Of a DNA stretch of 44,547 nt, positions 33,442 through 42,060 are shown piece after piece; position 1 is the stretch's first letter, and every line of letters begins with the position of its first letter. The stretch spans positions 1 through 44,547 of the forward strand of contig CASEIR010000034.1 in NCBI GenBank assembly GCA_949287925.1, given 5' to 3'. The translations under genes were made by a program, and so were the position numbers. Source of the stretch: an uncultured Lachnospiraceae bacterium (lineage in GTDB: Bacteria > Bacillota > Clostridia > Lachnospirales > Lachnospiraceae). Under the pieces are notes generated by a model. The model was given only the letters and a program-made list of their open reading frames with translations. It ran no database searches and was not told the DNA's origin.

Positions 33442-35046
33442 ATGGATACCTACACTGTGCTGCTGGTGGATGACGAGGAAGAAGTAATCCGTGTTATCCT
33501 GAAGAAAATAGACTGGTCCGGCCTGGGATTTTCGGTGATCGGCTATGCGAACAATGGAGTGAAGGCGCTGGAACTGATGGAGGAATACCAGCCGGATGTG
33601 GTGATTACAGATATCAAGATGCCTTATATGGACGGGCTGGAACTGTCCGGACACATCCGGACAGATTATCCGGCCGCCAGAATCGTGATTTTTACTGGAT
33701 TTGACGAGTTCGAATATGCGAAGGAGGCCGTGCATCTGGAGGTGGAGGAATATGTCCTGAAGCCGGTGAATTCAACGGAACTCTCTGAAGTGCTGGGGCG
33801 TCTGAAAAGAAAACTGGATCAAGAGATCCAGGAAAAGCGCAGCGCTGAGGTCATGCAGAAGTATTACATGGAATCCCTGCCCTTTCTACAGGCCAATATT
33901 TATTCAGCATTGATTGAAGGCCGGATTCAACGGACAGAATTGGAGAAATATCGGACAGATTATCAGCTTTCATTTTCAGGGCCGCTTTATTGCTGTCTGG
34001 TGATTCATACCTCGTCCATGCAGGTTCCGGAAGGAATGAATCCGGTCCTTTTGTCGCTGTCGGTACAGCGGCAGGCAGAAGAATTCCTGGGAGAAGATTG
34101 GAGAATCCATAGCTTTTCTTATCTGGGGAATACGGTGTTTATTGTACAGCTGAAGCACGAAAATGAGATGCCGGATCTGACAGATGAATGTGACCGGTTT
34201 TGCAAATATGCAAAAAGAATACTGGGAGCGGTTGTAACCATCGGGATCGGAAAAGTCAGTGAAGATATTCTGGATATGGATCAATCTTATACGGAGGCGA
34301 GAGCCGCCGTGTCTTACCGCGTGATTTATGGCACTGCCAAGGCGATTAATATGAAGGAGATTGAGCCCTGTGACAATCGTAAAATGACCATTTCCAGTGA
34401 TATGGAACTGACTAATCTGTTCAAAGCGATCAGGATCAGTGAAGGTCCGGGACTGCAGCGGACGGTTGAGCGGTATCTGGAACAGAATATTTTCTGCACA
34501 CAGTCTTTACAGCAATATCAGGCGTCCGTGATGGAGATGGTAAGTGCTCTTTATCATTTTGCTTCCAACAACGATATCCGGATACCAGAGTTTACGGACA
34601 ATCTGAAGAGGCTATATGGAGAAATATTAGACATGGAAACAGAAGCCGTGCGAACCTGGTTCTTGCGGGTGTGCCAGATTCTGCATGATAAACTGGTGAC
34701 GGCACAGAGCAGAACGACACGGTCTTTGGTGGAACGGGCCAAGGACTATGTGGAACTTCATTACGGAGATGAAGAACTGTCTCTGGATATCATCTGCGAC
34801 GTGCTGGGAGTTTCCAATTCTTATTTTTCAACGGTGTTCAAAAAAGAAACCGGAGATTCTTTTATCGGTTATCTAACCGATTATCGGATGGAAAAGGCAG
34901 CGCGCCTTCTGAACGGAACCAATGAAAAAAGTTATATTATTGCGAAAAAAGTCGGCTATGGAGATCCTAATTATTTCAGCTATGTTTTCAAGCGGAAGTA
35001 TGGAGTGTCGCCATCGAAGTACCGGTCAGGGCAGGACAGACAATGA
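33442..35046 (+). CDS. Response regulator, YesN type (REC + AraC HTH)
   Basis: A 534-residue transcription factor with an N-terminal receiver domain (VLLVDDEEEV acidic pocket, phospho-acceptor Asp57 in VVITDIKMPYMDG, Lys in EYVLKPV), a long middle region of about 290 residues, and two C-terminal AraC-type helix-turn-helix units (LSLDIICDVLGVSNSYFSTV and IIAKKVGYGDPNYFSYVF, then GVSPSKYR). It overlaps the kinase gene by the ATGA tetranucleotide, so the two are translationally coupled. It is placed directly downstream of the mgl operon, suggesting that mgl is its target. The name YesN refers to domain order only. Confidence 0.94.
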   Translation: MDTYTVLLVDDEEEVIRVILKKIDWSGLGFSVIGYANNGVKALELMEEYQPDVVITDIKMPYMDGLELSGHIRTDYPAARIVIFTGFDEFEYAKEAVHLEVEEYVLKPVNSTELSEVLGRLKRKLDQEIQEKRSAEVMQKYYMESLPFLQANIYSALIEGRIQRTELEKYRTDYQLSFSGPLYCCLVIHTSSMQVPEGMNPVLLSLSVQRQAEEFLGEDWRIHSFSYLGNTVFIVQLKHENEMPDLTDECDRFCKYAKRILGAVVTIGIGKVSEDILDMDQSYTEARAAVSYRVIYGTAKAINMKEIEPCDNRKMTISSDMELTNLFKAIRISEGPGLQRTVERYLEQNIFCTQSLQQYQASVMEMVSALYHFASNNDIRIPEFTDNLKRLYGEILDMETEAVRTWFLRVCQILHDKLVTAQSRTTRSLVERAKDYVELHYGDEELSLDIICDVLGVSNSYFSTVFKKETGDSFIGYLTDYRMEKAARLLNGTNEKSYIIAKKVGYGDPNYFSYVFKRKYGVSPSKYRSGQDRQ

Positions 35047-36893
35047 AAGTAAAATATAAGGAATTGATAAAACGGCTGAAACCGGAAGGGATTCAGTCTA
35101 TGATTATGGTGGTGTTTTCACTGATCTCCGTTTCTATGATGCTGATTCTCAGTGTGGTGATGTATCTGCGCTTTTCGACTCTGACCCGGGAGGAAACGGT
35201 TCAGAGTACGCAGACATTGATGAAACAGACGGGGAACAGCCTGGAGGATTATCTGGTCAGTATGAGACAGATATCGGACGCAGTTTACTATAATGTGGTG
35301 AAAGAAAATGATTTGAGCAGAAAGGACCAGCAGATTCATGCCGGGATGAACCTGCTTTATGAAGCCAACCGGGATAATCTCAGGAGTATTGCGCTTTATA
35401 ATGCTTCCGGAAGTCTGCTGGCGGCAGAACCGGTGGCATCCCAGAAAGAAGACCCCAATGTAACGAAGCAGGCATGGTTCCAGAAGGCCATGCAGACAAT
35501 GGAAAATCTACATTTTTCTACACCGCATATCCAAAATCTGTTTGATGATGCCACCATGAATTATTACTGGGTGATTTCTCTTAGCCGTGTGGTTGAACTT
35601 ACGGAGAAGGGCATGTCTTATCTGGGGGTCCTGCTGGTGGATATGGATTATTCCAGCATCTCCCGTATGATGGATCAGATTAACCAGGAGGGGAGAGGGC
35701 AGTATTTTTATCTGTGCGACAACAAAGGGGAGATTATTTACCACCCCAGACAGATTCAGATCAGCGACGGAATCTGCCCGGAGAATCTGGAGAGTGTGGT
35801 ATCTTATAAAGATGGCACATATGATGAAGTTTTTGAAGGGGAGAGGCGGCAGGTGGTTGTTCAGACCATTAGTTACACAGGCTGGAAGCTGGTTGGTGTG
35901 ATACCGGATGCTGTCTACATTCAAGGAATCGGTCATATCCGGTATTTTATTATTCTGCTGATTCTTTTGCTGGTCATGATGCTGATGATCATCAACCGTG
36001 TGGTGTCGGTACGGATATCCAGGCCTATCCTGAAGCTGAATGATTCGGTGAAAGAGTATGAGGCGGGTGAAAAACCGCAGATATATATTGGCGGTTCTCC
36101 GGAAATACGTCATCTGGGTCATTCTATCCAGGCATCTTATGAGAAGATTGACGCGCTGATGAAAGAAATCGTTCTGGAACAGACGGAGCGTAGAAAGAGT
36201 GAGCTGGATGCGCTGCAAAGCCAGATCAATCCGCATTTTCTGTATAATACACTGGAATCCATTACCTGGATGGTAGAAGGAGAGCGCAATGAGGATGCTG
36301 TATTTATGATTTCCCAGCTGGCCAGACTGTTCCGGATCAGTTTATCTCAGGGACGGACGGTAATCCGGGTGAAAGAAGAGATTCAGCATGCGCAGAGTTA
36401 CATGAATATTCAGAAAACACGTTATAAAAATGCGTTTGCCGTTACCTTTGACGTGGATCCGGAACTGGACAACTATTGTACTGTAAAACTAATTCTTCAG
36501 CCCATTCTGGAAAATGCTATCAGCTATGGAATCCATGGAATGGATGAGTGCGGGGAAATCCGGGTAACCGGAAGAGCAGAAGGAGAAAAACTGATACTGA
36601 CTGTGGCAGATAACGGAATCGGAATGACAGAGGAAGAAGTACGTTATGTACTGACAGACACCAATCTGGTACATAAGAAAGGTTCCGGGGTCGGACTGGT
36701 CAATGTAAACAATCGGATTCAGATCCTCTTTGGGAAAGAATACGGTCTGTCAATCAAGAGTGAGCCGGATGAAGGAACGCAGGTATCCATTATTCTGCCT
36801 ATAGTAGAGTATTCGGAAGAAAACCGGAAAGAGCTGGAAATGGGACGCATGTTCAGTATGGAGGAACTTTCGAAGAAAGGGAGTCAGGAATAG
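35043..36893 (+). CDS. Sensor histidine kinase, YesM type
   Basis: A 616-residue membrane kinase: helix 1 (about residues 20-41), an extracytoplasmic sensing domain (about 45-297), helix 2 (about 300-321), HAMP, then the His_kinase domain with phospho-acceptor His398 in LQSQINPHFLYNTLE, and an HATPase domain with N-box ILENAISYGI, DNGIGM and GSGVGLVNV. The sequence is typical of the family that reads extracellular sugars, often via a separate binding protein. The two binding-type proteins encoded next in the operon are the obvious candidates. It phosphorylates the coupled response regulator. Confidence 0.95.
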   Translation: MKVKYKELIKRLKPEGIQSMIMVVFSLISVSMMLILSVVMYLRFSTLTREETVQSTQTLMKQTGNSLEDYLVSMRQISDAVYYNVVKENDLSRKDQQIHAGMNLLYEANRDNLRSIALYNASGSLLAAEPVASQKEDPNVTKQAWFQKAMQTMENLHFSTPHIQNLFDDATMNYYWVISLSRVVELTEKGMSYLGVLLVDMDYSSISRMMDQINQEGRGQYFYLCDNKGEIIYHPRQIQISDGICPENLESVVSYKDGTYDEVFEGERRQVVVQTISYTGWKLVGVIPDAVYIQGIGHIRYFIILLILLLVMMLMIINRVVSVRISRPILKLNDSVKEYEAGEKPQIYIGGSPEIRHLGHSIQASYEKIDALMKEIVLEQTERRKSELDALQSQINPHFLYNTLESITWMVEGERNEDAVFMISQLARLFRISLSQGRTVIRVKEEIQHAQSYMNIQKTRYKNAFAVTFDVDPELDNYCTVKLILQPILENAISYGIHGMDECGEIRVTGRAEGEKLILTVADNGIGMTEEEVRYVLTDTNLVHKKGSGVGLVNVNNRIQILFGKEYGLSIKSEPDEGTQVSIILPIVEYSEENRKELEMGRMFSMEELSKKGSQE

Positions 36894-36898
36894 AGCAG

Positions 36899-37864
36899 AT
36901 GAATAAGAGTAAGAAAATATTTATTGCAGCGGAAGTGGCGCTGGCATGCATGATACTGGCGGTTGTAGGTCTTATGTTCTGGGGGACGAATGAAACGGAG
37001 TATAAAGTTTCCGTTATTCTTCCGGATTCAGATAATGGGAAATGGGACGCATTTAAGTATGGCCTGGAAATGGCCGCTGCCGATCAGGGAGCAGATCTGG
37101 CAATGGTCAGTACGGAAGGAGAACTGGATGCGGATGAGGAGGCAGATCTGATTCGGGATGAGCTTGCCAATGAGGCGGAAGCACTGATCATCTGTCCGGT
37201 CTTTGGAGAGGACCTGGAAAAAGAGCTGAAAAAGGCTGCCAAACGAGTGCCGGTGATTCAGGTGATTGATCAGACCGGTAGTGAAGAGAACTCCGGGCCG
37301 GTCATAGAGCCGGACCATTACGAGATGGGGGAAGAACTGGCGAAGAAGATCTTGGAAGACCAGGGACAGAACCTGCGTGGAAAGAAGATCGGAATTCTGG
37401 CTAAAGCACGTGATTCCAGGGCTATGGAGCTTCGGAAGCAGGGAATGGAGGACGGTCTTAACGGAAGTGGGGCGGCAATTTCCTGGTGGCAGGAATCGCC
37501 GGATCCGGAATATGCAGAAACCTTCTTTATGGAACAGGTGAAGGTGGATATTGTAGCGGCGCTGGATGATTCCAGTCTGCGGACGGCAGGAGCCTGCGCT
37601 TACTCCAATGATCTGCGCGGAGCCGTGCTCTACGGAATGGGACAGTCTACGGAAGCGGTCTACTATCTGGATACAGGGCATGTGGAATGTCTGGTGGTGT
37701 CAGACGATTTCCAGATGGGCTATCAGGCCATGACAGAAATTACAGATCGACGGGACTCTTTTTTCTACCGTATTAAGAGTCATACAGTTCCCTATAAGAC
37801 TGTGCGCCGGCAGGAGCTTTTTCTGAAAGAGAATCAGGATATGCTTTTTACAATGAGTCAATAA
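36899..37864 (+). CDS. Membrane-anchored periplasmic-binding-protein-like sensor component
   Basis: A 321-residue protein with an N-terminal membrane anchor (about residues 8-28, no lipobox and no clear cleavage site) and a sugar-binding (Peripla_BP_4) fold: YKVSVILPDSDNGKWDAFKYGL, then EALIICPVFGEDLEKEL and GKKIGILAKARDSRAMELRKQG. It lacks the ABC-transporter genes such proteins usually serve and sits 5 bases after the histidine kinase gene, so presenting a ligand to the kinase is inferred. It is divergent enough that the ligand cannot be named; the galactose motifs of MglB (GHxD, NND) are not conserved. Confidence 0.82.
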   Translation: MNKSKKIFIAAEVALACMILAVVGLMFWGTNETEYKVSVILPDSDNGKWDAFKYGLEMAAADQGADLAMVSTEGELDADEEADLIRDELANEAEALIICPVFGEDLEKELKKAAKRVPVIQVIDQTGSEENSGPVIEPDHYEMGEELAKKILEDQGQNLRGKKIGILAKARDSRAMELRKQGMEDGLNGSGAAISWWQESPDPEYAETFFMEQVKVDIVAALDDSSLRTAGACAYSNDLRGAVLYGMGQSTEAVYYLDTGHVECLVVSDDFQMGYQAMTEITDRRDSFFYRIKSHTVPYKTVRRQELFLKENQDMLFTMSQ

Positions 37865-37871
37865 ATGCGGG

Positions 37872-38906
37872 ATGGATGATAGAATGGGAAATAAGATGAA
37901 ACGTCTGGCAACTGTTGTGTGCTGCAGCGGGATACTGTTGCTGGCAGCCTGCGCTAATCAGCCGGTACACGAGAAAAATCGGCTGCGGGTCGGAGTGACC
38001 TACTACAATCAGAGCGATACATTCTTGGGGGAACTGCTGACCAGCTTCCGGGAACAGGCAAAAACAGTGTCAGATTTTGAAGTTTCAGTTACAGTAAGAG
38101 ATGCAGAAAGTTCACAGCGCACACAGAATGAGCAAGTGAAAGAACTGATCGATATGGGGTGCGATGTGCTGTGTGTGAATCTGGTGGATCGTGCCGATCC
38201 GTCGGAAATCATTGACTGTGCGAAGGAGAACGATATTCCGGTGATCTTTTTTAACCGGGAACCGGTGGCAGAAGATCTGATGCAGTGGGAACGCCTGTAT
38301 TACGTGGGAGCAGATGCACGTCAGTCCGGAATTATGCAGGGAGAGCTGGCTGCGGATGCGATCCATGGGAATGAACGGATCGATCGGAACCGGGACGGGA
38401 AGATTCAGTATGTGGTGCTGGAAGGAGAGGCCGGACATCAAGACGCTATCATAAGGACAGAAAATGCGGTGGACACGCTGAAAAACAATGGAGTTGAACT
38501 GGAAAAACTGGGATACCAGATTGCCAATTGGAACCGCGCCCAGGCCCAGAACCGGATGGAACAGATGATCGGGGCGTATCAGAATCGAATTGAACTGGTG
38601 CTGGCAAATAATGATGATATGGCTCTAGGAGCCATGGATGCATATAAGAAACTTAATTATACGGAATCCGGGATACCGGTGTTTTTCGGGATCGATGGGA
38701 CAGACGTAGGATTAGAAGCCGTAAAAAACCAGACATTGTCCGGCACGGTTTACAACGATAAGGAAGGGCAGGCAGAAGCAATGGCAAAACTGGCGGTAGC
38801 CGCCTGCTCCGGAAAAGGAATGGAGGATATCCAGTTTGAGAATCAGAAATATATTTATCTGCCCTATGCGAAAGTGACAATAGACAATGTAGAGGAATAT
38901 CTGTAA
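37872..38906 (+). CDS. Galactose-binding lipoprotein, canonical topology (MglB-like)
   Basis: A 344-residue lipoprotein (lipobox LAAC) with classical MglB order from end to end: VGVTYYNQSDTF (the Asp and Phe that sandwich the sugar), LCVNLVDRAD, VIFFNREP (Asn), Ca loop DRNRDGKIQ, GHQDAIIR (His, Asp, Arg), NWNRAQAQN (Trp), ANNDDMALG (Asn), GIDGTD (Asp) and YNDKEGQ (Asn). All known galactose contacts are thus present. It ends the sensor operon and probably feeds galactose occupancy to the kinase; it could equally hand sugar to MglAC. In-frame ATGs at 37872, 37884 and 37896 are all possible; ribosome sites are weak. It is the internal reference for the permuted MglB at 28758. Confidence 0.9.
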   Translation: MDDRMGNKMKRLATVVCCSGILLLAACANQPVHEKNRLRVGVTYYNQSDTFLGELLTSFREQAKTVSDFEVSVTVRDAESSQRTQNEQVKELIDMGCDVLCVNLVDRADPSEIIDCAKENDIPVIFFNREPVAEDLMQWERLYYVGADARQSGIMQGELAADAIHGNERIDRNRDGKIQYVVLEGEAGHQDAIIRTENAVDTLKNNGVELEKLGYQIANWNRAQAQNRMEQMIGAYQNRIELVLANNDDMALGAMDAYKKLNYTESGIPVFFGIDGTDVGLEAVKNQTLSGTVYNDKEGQAEAMAKLAVAACSGKGMEDIQFENQKYIYLPYAKVTIDNVEEYL

Positions 38907-38907
38907 A

Positions 38908-38958
38908 GGGGTCAGCCCCCTGCAAAAATCCGCAGGATTTCCGTAGGGGGCTGACCCC
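38908..38958. repeat. GGGGTCAG palindromic element
   Basis: GGGGTCAGCCCCCT (38908-38921) pairs with AGGGGGCTGACCCC (38945-38958) with an inner AAATCC/GGATTT stem. It begins one base after the stop codon of the galactose-binding gene. It belongs to the same type as the copies at 43708-43808. It may also act as a transcription barrier, but no T-run follows. Confidence 0.7.
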
Positions 38959-38966
38959 ATTTCCTC

Positions 38967-38995
38967 TTGCGCCGGTTCCGGCAGATTGTTATAAT
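38967..38995 (+). promoter_or_regulatory. degV operon promoter
   Basis: TTGCGC (38967-38972), 17 bases, TATAAT (38990-38995), 50 bp upstream of the DegV start. Confidence 0.6.
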
Positions 38996-39044
38996 AATAG
39001 CCGCGATGTCAGATAATAGAAACAGGGCGTGAAGGAGGATATAT

Positions 39045-39914
39045 ATGAGAGATTATGTCATAACAACGGACTCTAACTCGGATGTCCGTCCGGAATTTGT
39101 AAAGGAGAATAACCTGACGATTATACCGCAGTATTATGCGTTTGGAGATACGGTATATGGGGATGAGCTGAATATGGAGCCTCATGAATTTTATGAAACG
39201 ATGAGAAAGGGAGAACTTCCCAAATCCATGGCCAATAATCCGGCGGTAATCAGAGAGCGGTTTGAGAAGATCTTAAAACAGGGAAAAGACATTCTGCATA
39301 TTGCGTTTTCCAGTGCCTTGAGCGGAAGTTATAATAATGTGGTCATGATGGCCGGCGAATTAATGGAGGATTATTCGGACCGGACGATCCGGGTATTTGA
39401 TTCTCTGAATGCATCTCTGGGTGAAGGGGTGTCGGTGTACCGTGCTGTGGAACTCTGGAAACAAGGGAAAACCATGGATGAGGTCTGGAAGATCCTGGAA
39501 GAAGAACGGGAGCATGTTAATGTTTCCTTTACGGTGAACGACCTGAATCATCTGCAGCGGGGCGGGCGTGTGTCTAAAACAACGGCGGTGGTCGGAAGCC
39601 TGGTGAATATCAAGCCTGTTCTGACTGTGACATCCACTGGAGAACTGAAGGCAGACGGGACAGTAAGAGGACGAAAAAAATCACTGAAGACGCTGGTGAA
39701 CCGTATGGAAATAGCGATGGATCTGGAGCATTACGGAAAAGAGAGGATGGTCTGCGTTCTCCACGGAGACTGTATTGAGGATGCGGAGTTTGTGGCAGAT
39801 CTGGTGAAAGACTTGGGATTTACGAATGTGGTTATCAACGATGTTAGCCCAAGCATCGGGACTCATGCAGGGCCGGGTGTAATCGGCCTGGTATTTTATG
39901 GTAAGAGCAGATGA
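39045..39914 (+). CDS. DegV family protein (fatty-acid binding)
   Basis: A 289-residue DegV/FakB-type protein: start YVITTDSNSDVRPEF, SSALSGSYNN segment, the LNHLQRGGRVSKTTAVVGSLVNIKPVLT stretch (two parts), and IGTHAGPGVIGLVFYG at the C-terminus. The family binds a fatty acid and in staphylococci presents it to the kinase FakA; whether this protein does so is not known, and no fakA is in the window. Ribosome site GAAGGAGG. It overlaps the next gene by ATGA. Confidence 0.93.
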   Translation: MRDYVITTDSNSDVRPEFVKENNLTIIPQYYAFGDTVYGDELNMEPHEFYETMRKGELPKSMANNPAVIRERFEKILKQGKDILHIAFSSALSGSYNNVVMMAGELMEDYSDRTIRVFDSLNASLGEGVSVYRAVELWKQGKTMDEVWKILEEEREHVNVSFTVNDLNHLQRGGRVSKTTAVVGSLVNIKPVLTVTSTGELKADGTVRGRKKSLKTLVNRMEIAMDLEHYGKERMVCVLHGDCIEDAEFVADLVKDLGFTNVVINDVSPSIGTHAGPGVIGLVFYGKSR

Positions 39915-40753
39915 ATCTGATATTGGCAGTTGCCTGCAGTGCAGCGGTATCGGTGATGCTTCGAATTGGAGAGACACATACAGATGGAATGTATGGCAGA
40001 TTTGCCATGAATTATCTATGTGCGGCTGGTCTGGCAATGGGAGTTATGTGCTCTGGCGGAAACAGTATGAACATCCCGGACAGTACTACTTTATGTATGG
40101 GAGCGCTGCAGGGAGGATTATATGTGGCAAGTTTTATCGTGTTGCAGAGAAGTATTGGAAAAAACGGCGTTATCTTGTCGGCGACATTTGCAAAATTGGG
40201 TGTGACTATACCGATGCTTTTTTCTGTGCTGGTGTTTCGGGAGATGCCCTCAGGGATTCAATGGGTTGGTTTTTTACTGGCTTGTGCTGCCATCTGGATT
40301 ATTCAGACCGATGGGCGGAAAGAAAAAGAGGCGGCAGGAGAATCTGGGAAACTATTACTGTTGCTGCTTTTATTTGCTTCCGGTGTCACCGATAGTATGT
40401 CGAAAGTATTTGAGGAGATAGGTCATCGCGATCAAGATGCCGGTTTTTTGCTGGTAACATTTATCATTGCATTGCTGGTCAGTGTTGTTTTGATGGTGCG
40501 TTCCGGAGAAAGGTTAAGAAAGAATGAGGTCCTCTACGGATGTCTGGTGGGAATTCCAAATTATGGTTCGGTATATTTTCTTTTGAAAGCACTGGCCCAG
40601 TTTCCTGCAATCCTGGTATATCCTGCTTACAGTGTGGGTACAATTTTGGCGGTGAGCCTGGTTGGAGTTGCTGTTTTTAAAGAAATACCCGGAATTAGAA
40701 AATGGACAGGAATGGCAGTGACCCTGCTGGCGCTGATTTTGTTAAATATGTAG
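39911..40753 (+). CDS. EamA/DMT-superfamily transporter
   Basis: A 280-residue hydrophobic protein with about ten membrane segments arranged as two similar halves, as in drug/metabolite transporters. Each half ends in an LLACAAIWIIQ- or VTLLALILLNM-like helix. The substrate is unknown. Start overlaps the degV stop (ATGA), and the PAP2 gene follows after 10 bases, so the three genes form one transcription unit. Confidence 0.85.
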   Translation: MNLILAVACSAAVSVMLRIGETHTDGMYGRFAMNYLCAAGLAMGVMCSGGNSMNIPDSTTLCMGALQGGLYVASFIVLQRSIGKNGVILSATFAKLGVTIPMLFSVLVFREMPSGIQWVGFLLACAAIWIIQTDGRKEKEAAGESGKLLLLLLLFASGVTDSMSKVFEEIGHRDQDAGFLLVTFIIALLVSVVLMVRSGERLRKNEVLYGCLVGIPNYGSVYFLLKALAQFPAILVYPAYSVGTILAVSLVGVAVFKEIPGIRKWTGMAVTLLALILLNM

Positions 40754-40763
40754 GAGAAGAAAC

Positions 40764-41303
40764 ATGAATATGATATTTCAGATAGACAGCGGTATCTTAT
40801 TATGGATCCAGGAGAATGTCCGGGCGCCGTGGCTGACGCCCATTGTAAAGGCCATTACCCATCTGGGGGACGGCGGTATTCTCTGGATATTACTGGCGGT
40901 CTTGCTTTTGTGTTTCCGGAAGACCAGAATGGCGGGCGCAGCCATGGCGCTGGCGCTGGTGCTTACACTTTTGTTGAACAATATCTGTATCAAGAATCTG
41001 GTGGACAGAACGAGGCCTTATGAGCTGATACAAGGATTAGAGGTTCTGGTCCGCAAGCCATCGGACGCCTCCTTTCCATCCGGGCATTCCTGCGCATCTT
41101 TCGCGGCAGCTATGGCGTTGTGGGGATTCGTCCCCAGACGGTACGGAGTAGCAACTCTGATTCTGGCAGCCCTGATTGCGTTGTCTCGAATCTATGTGGG
41201 GGTGCATTATCCGACAGATATTCTGGCGGGTGCGTTGTTCGGATGTCTGTATGGATGGATGGCGGGAAAAGCAATTAGAAAACATGAAGTGTTCTTTCGT
41301 TAG
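40764..41303 (+). CDS. PAP2-family phosphatase
   Basis: A 179-residue membrane phosphatase with all three PAP2 signatures: KNLVDRTRP (about residue 72), PSGHS (about 104) and SRIYVGVHYPTD (about 137), the last two His being catalytic. About five membrane helices. Family members dephosphorylate undecaprenyl pyrophosphate (BcrC type) or phosphatidic acid/phosphatidylglycerol phosphate; the small size fits either. Ribosome site TAGGAGAAG. Third gene of the degV unit. Confidence 0.92.
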   Translation: MNMIFQIDSGILLWIQENVRAPWLTPIVKAITHLGDGGILWILLAVLLLCFRKTRMAGAAMALALVLTLLLNNICIKNLVDRTRPYELIQGLEVLVRKPSDASFPSGHSCASFAAAMALWGFVPRRYGVATLILAALIALSRIYVGVHYPTDILAGALFGCLYGWMAGKAIRKHEVFFR

Positions 41304-41343
41304 AAAGCAAATTAATAATAAAGGGGGTACAGTACTTCCTCTT

Positions 41344-41375
41344 GACGGCAGCGTAATGATAAATACGCTGCCGTT
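41344..41375. terminator. Possible terminator after the PAP2 gene
   Basis: An 11-bp stem ACGGCAGCGTA / TACGCTGCCGT (41345-41355 with 41364-41374) with an 8-base loop lies between the convergent PAP2 and four-helix genes. Only short T clusters follow, so efficiency is doubtful. Confidence 0.5.
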
Positions 41376-41393
41376 ATACTTTCGTTAATTTTA

Positions 41394-41828
41394 TTACAGA
41401 TAGGGACGCATATCTTCTGCAAGTTTTTCTTCTGTCTTAATCAGCTTTCTCACCAGAGTTTTTGCCTGCTCATCTGCTTCCGGATACTGATTTAAATACC
41501 GGGTAAGGGTTTTCGTACCCATACCGCAGCCGTCGGTAATCAGTCCGGCAATGGTCTGGTCAGAATTTTCCATAACGAGTTTTAAATTTGTTTTCGCCCA
41601 TGACATTCCTTTTGCAATTGGATTTGGATCTTTTCCATCATCGTGCAGCTGTGTAAGCAGTGCGTCGATTTCTTTTTCCAGTTCTATATGTTTATCCTTG
41701 CTGTTAGTCAGTATCCGGAGAAGTTCCGTGTTCTTTACATAATCTTGTACATCATCGATGGATGTGATTCCCATTTTAACGCCGGCATCGCATTCGCGCA
41801 GCAGTTTTATGGTATCCTGTTTGATCAT
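41394..41828 (-). CDS. Ferritin-like four-helix-bundle protein (DUF2383-like)
   Basis: A 144-residue soluble, nearly all-helical protein: MIKQDTIKLLRECDAGVKMG, then KHIELEKEIDALLTQLHDDG, then WAKTNLKLVMENSDQTIAGL and a final KLIKTEEKLAEDM helix. The pattern resembles the ferritin-like DUF2383 (PA2169) family, though metal ligands cannot be assigned with certainty. Function unknown; stress or envelope roles have been suggested for relatives. It is read alone on the minus strand from ATG 41828 with AAAGGAGCG as ribosome site and is divergent from the Na+/Pi cotransporter gene. Confidence 0.8.
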   Translation of the reverse strand: MIKQDTIKLLRECDAGVKMGITSIDDVQDYVKNTELLRILTNSKDKHIELEKEIDALLTQLHDDGKDPNPIAKGMSWAKTNLKLVMENSDQTIAGLITDGCGMGTKTLTRYLNQYPEADEQAKTLVRKLIKTEEKLAEDMRPYL

Positions 41829-41955
41829 TTATTTTCGCTCCTTTCTTGTCTGATAAAACAGATTTATGAATATTATGCGAAGATGAGTAAATTTTTATCC
41901 GTATTTACTCGGGACAATTTCATAATGTGTCAAATCGAAAGATTATGGAAAATCC

Positions 41956-42004
41956 ATGTAAAATTTTACATAGATTTAACATAAATGTGCAGGATGACTT
42001 TACA
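41956..42004 (+). promoter_or_regulatory. Possible PhoP box upstream of the Na+/Pi cotransporter
   Basis: TTTACA (41965-41970), 5 bases, TTAACA (41976-41981) fits the Gram-positive PhoP direct-repeat pattern, with another TTTACA at 41999-42004. The first repeat is also the right half of the 16-bp palindrome ATGTAAAATTTTACAT (41956-41971). The site is 57-105 bp before the phosphate transporter start. The whole intergenic stretch 41829-42060 holds nothing else recognised. Confidence 0.45.
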
Positions 42005-42060
42005 ATTCCCGGTTAGACTGAAATAGTAACAGTTTGATATCAGAAATTGAGGAGAAAGTG

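Noticed and set aside
38908-38958. Simple terminator after the galactose-binding gene
   Set aside because: The stem is strong but no T-run follows and the arms match the repeat family at 43708, so it is recorded as a repeat.
42034-42060. TTG 42034 as start of the phosphate cotransporter
   Set aside because: No ribosome site; ATG 42061 is preceded by GAGGAGAAAG and starts the hydrophobic domain as in relatives.
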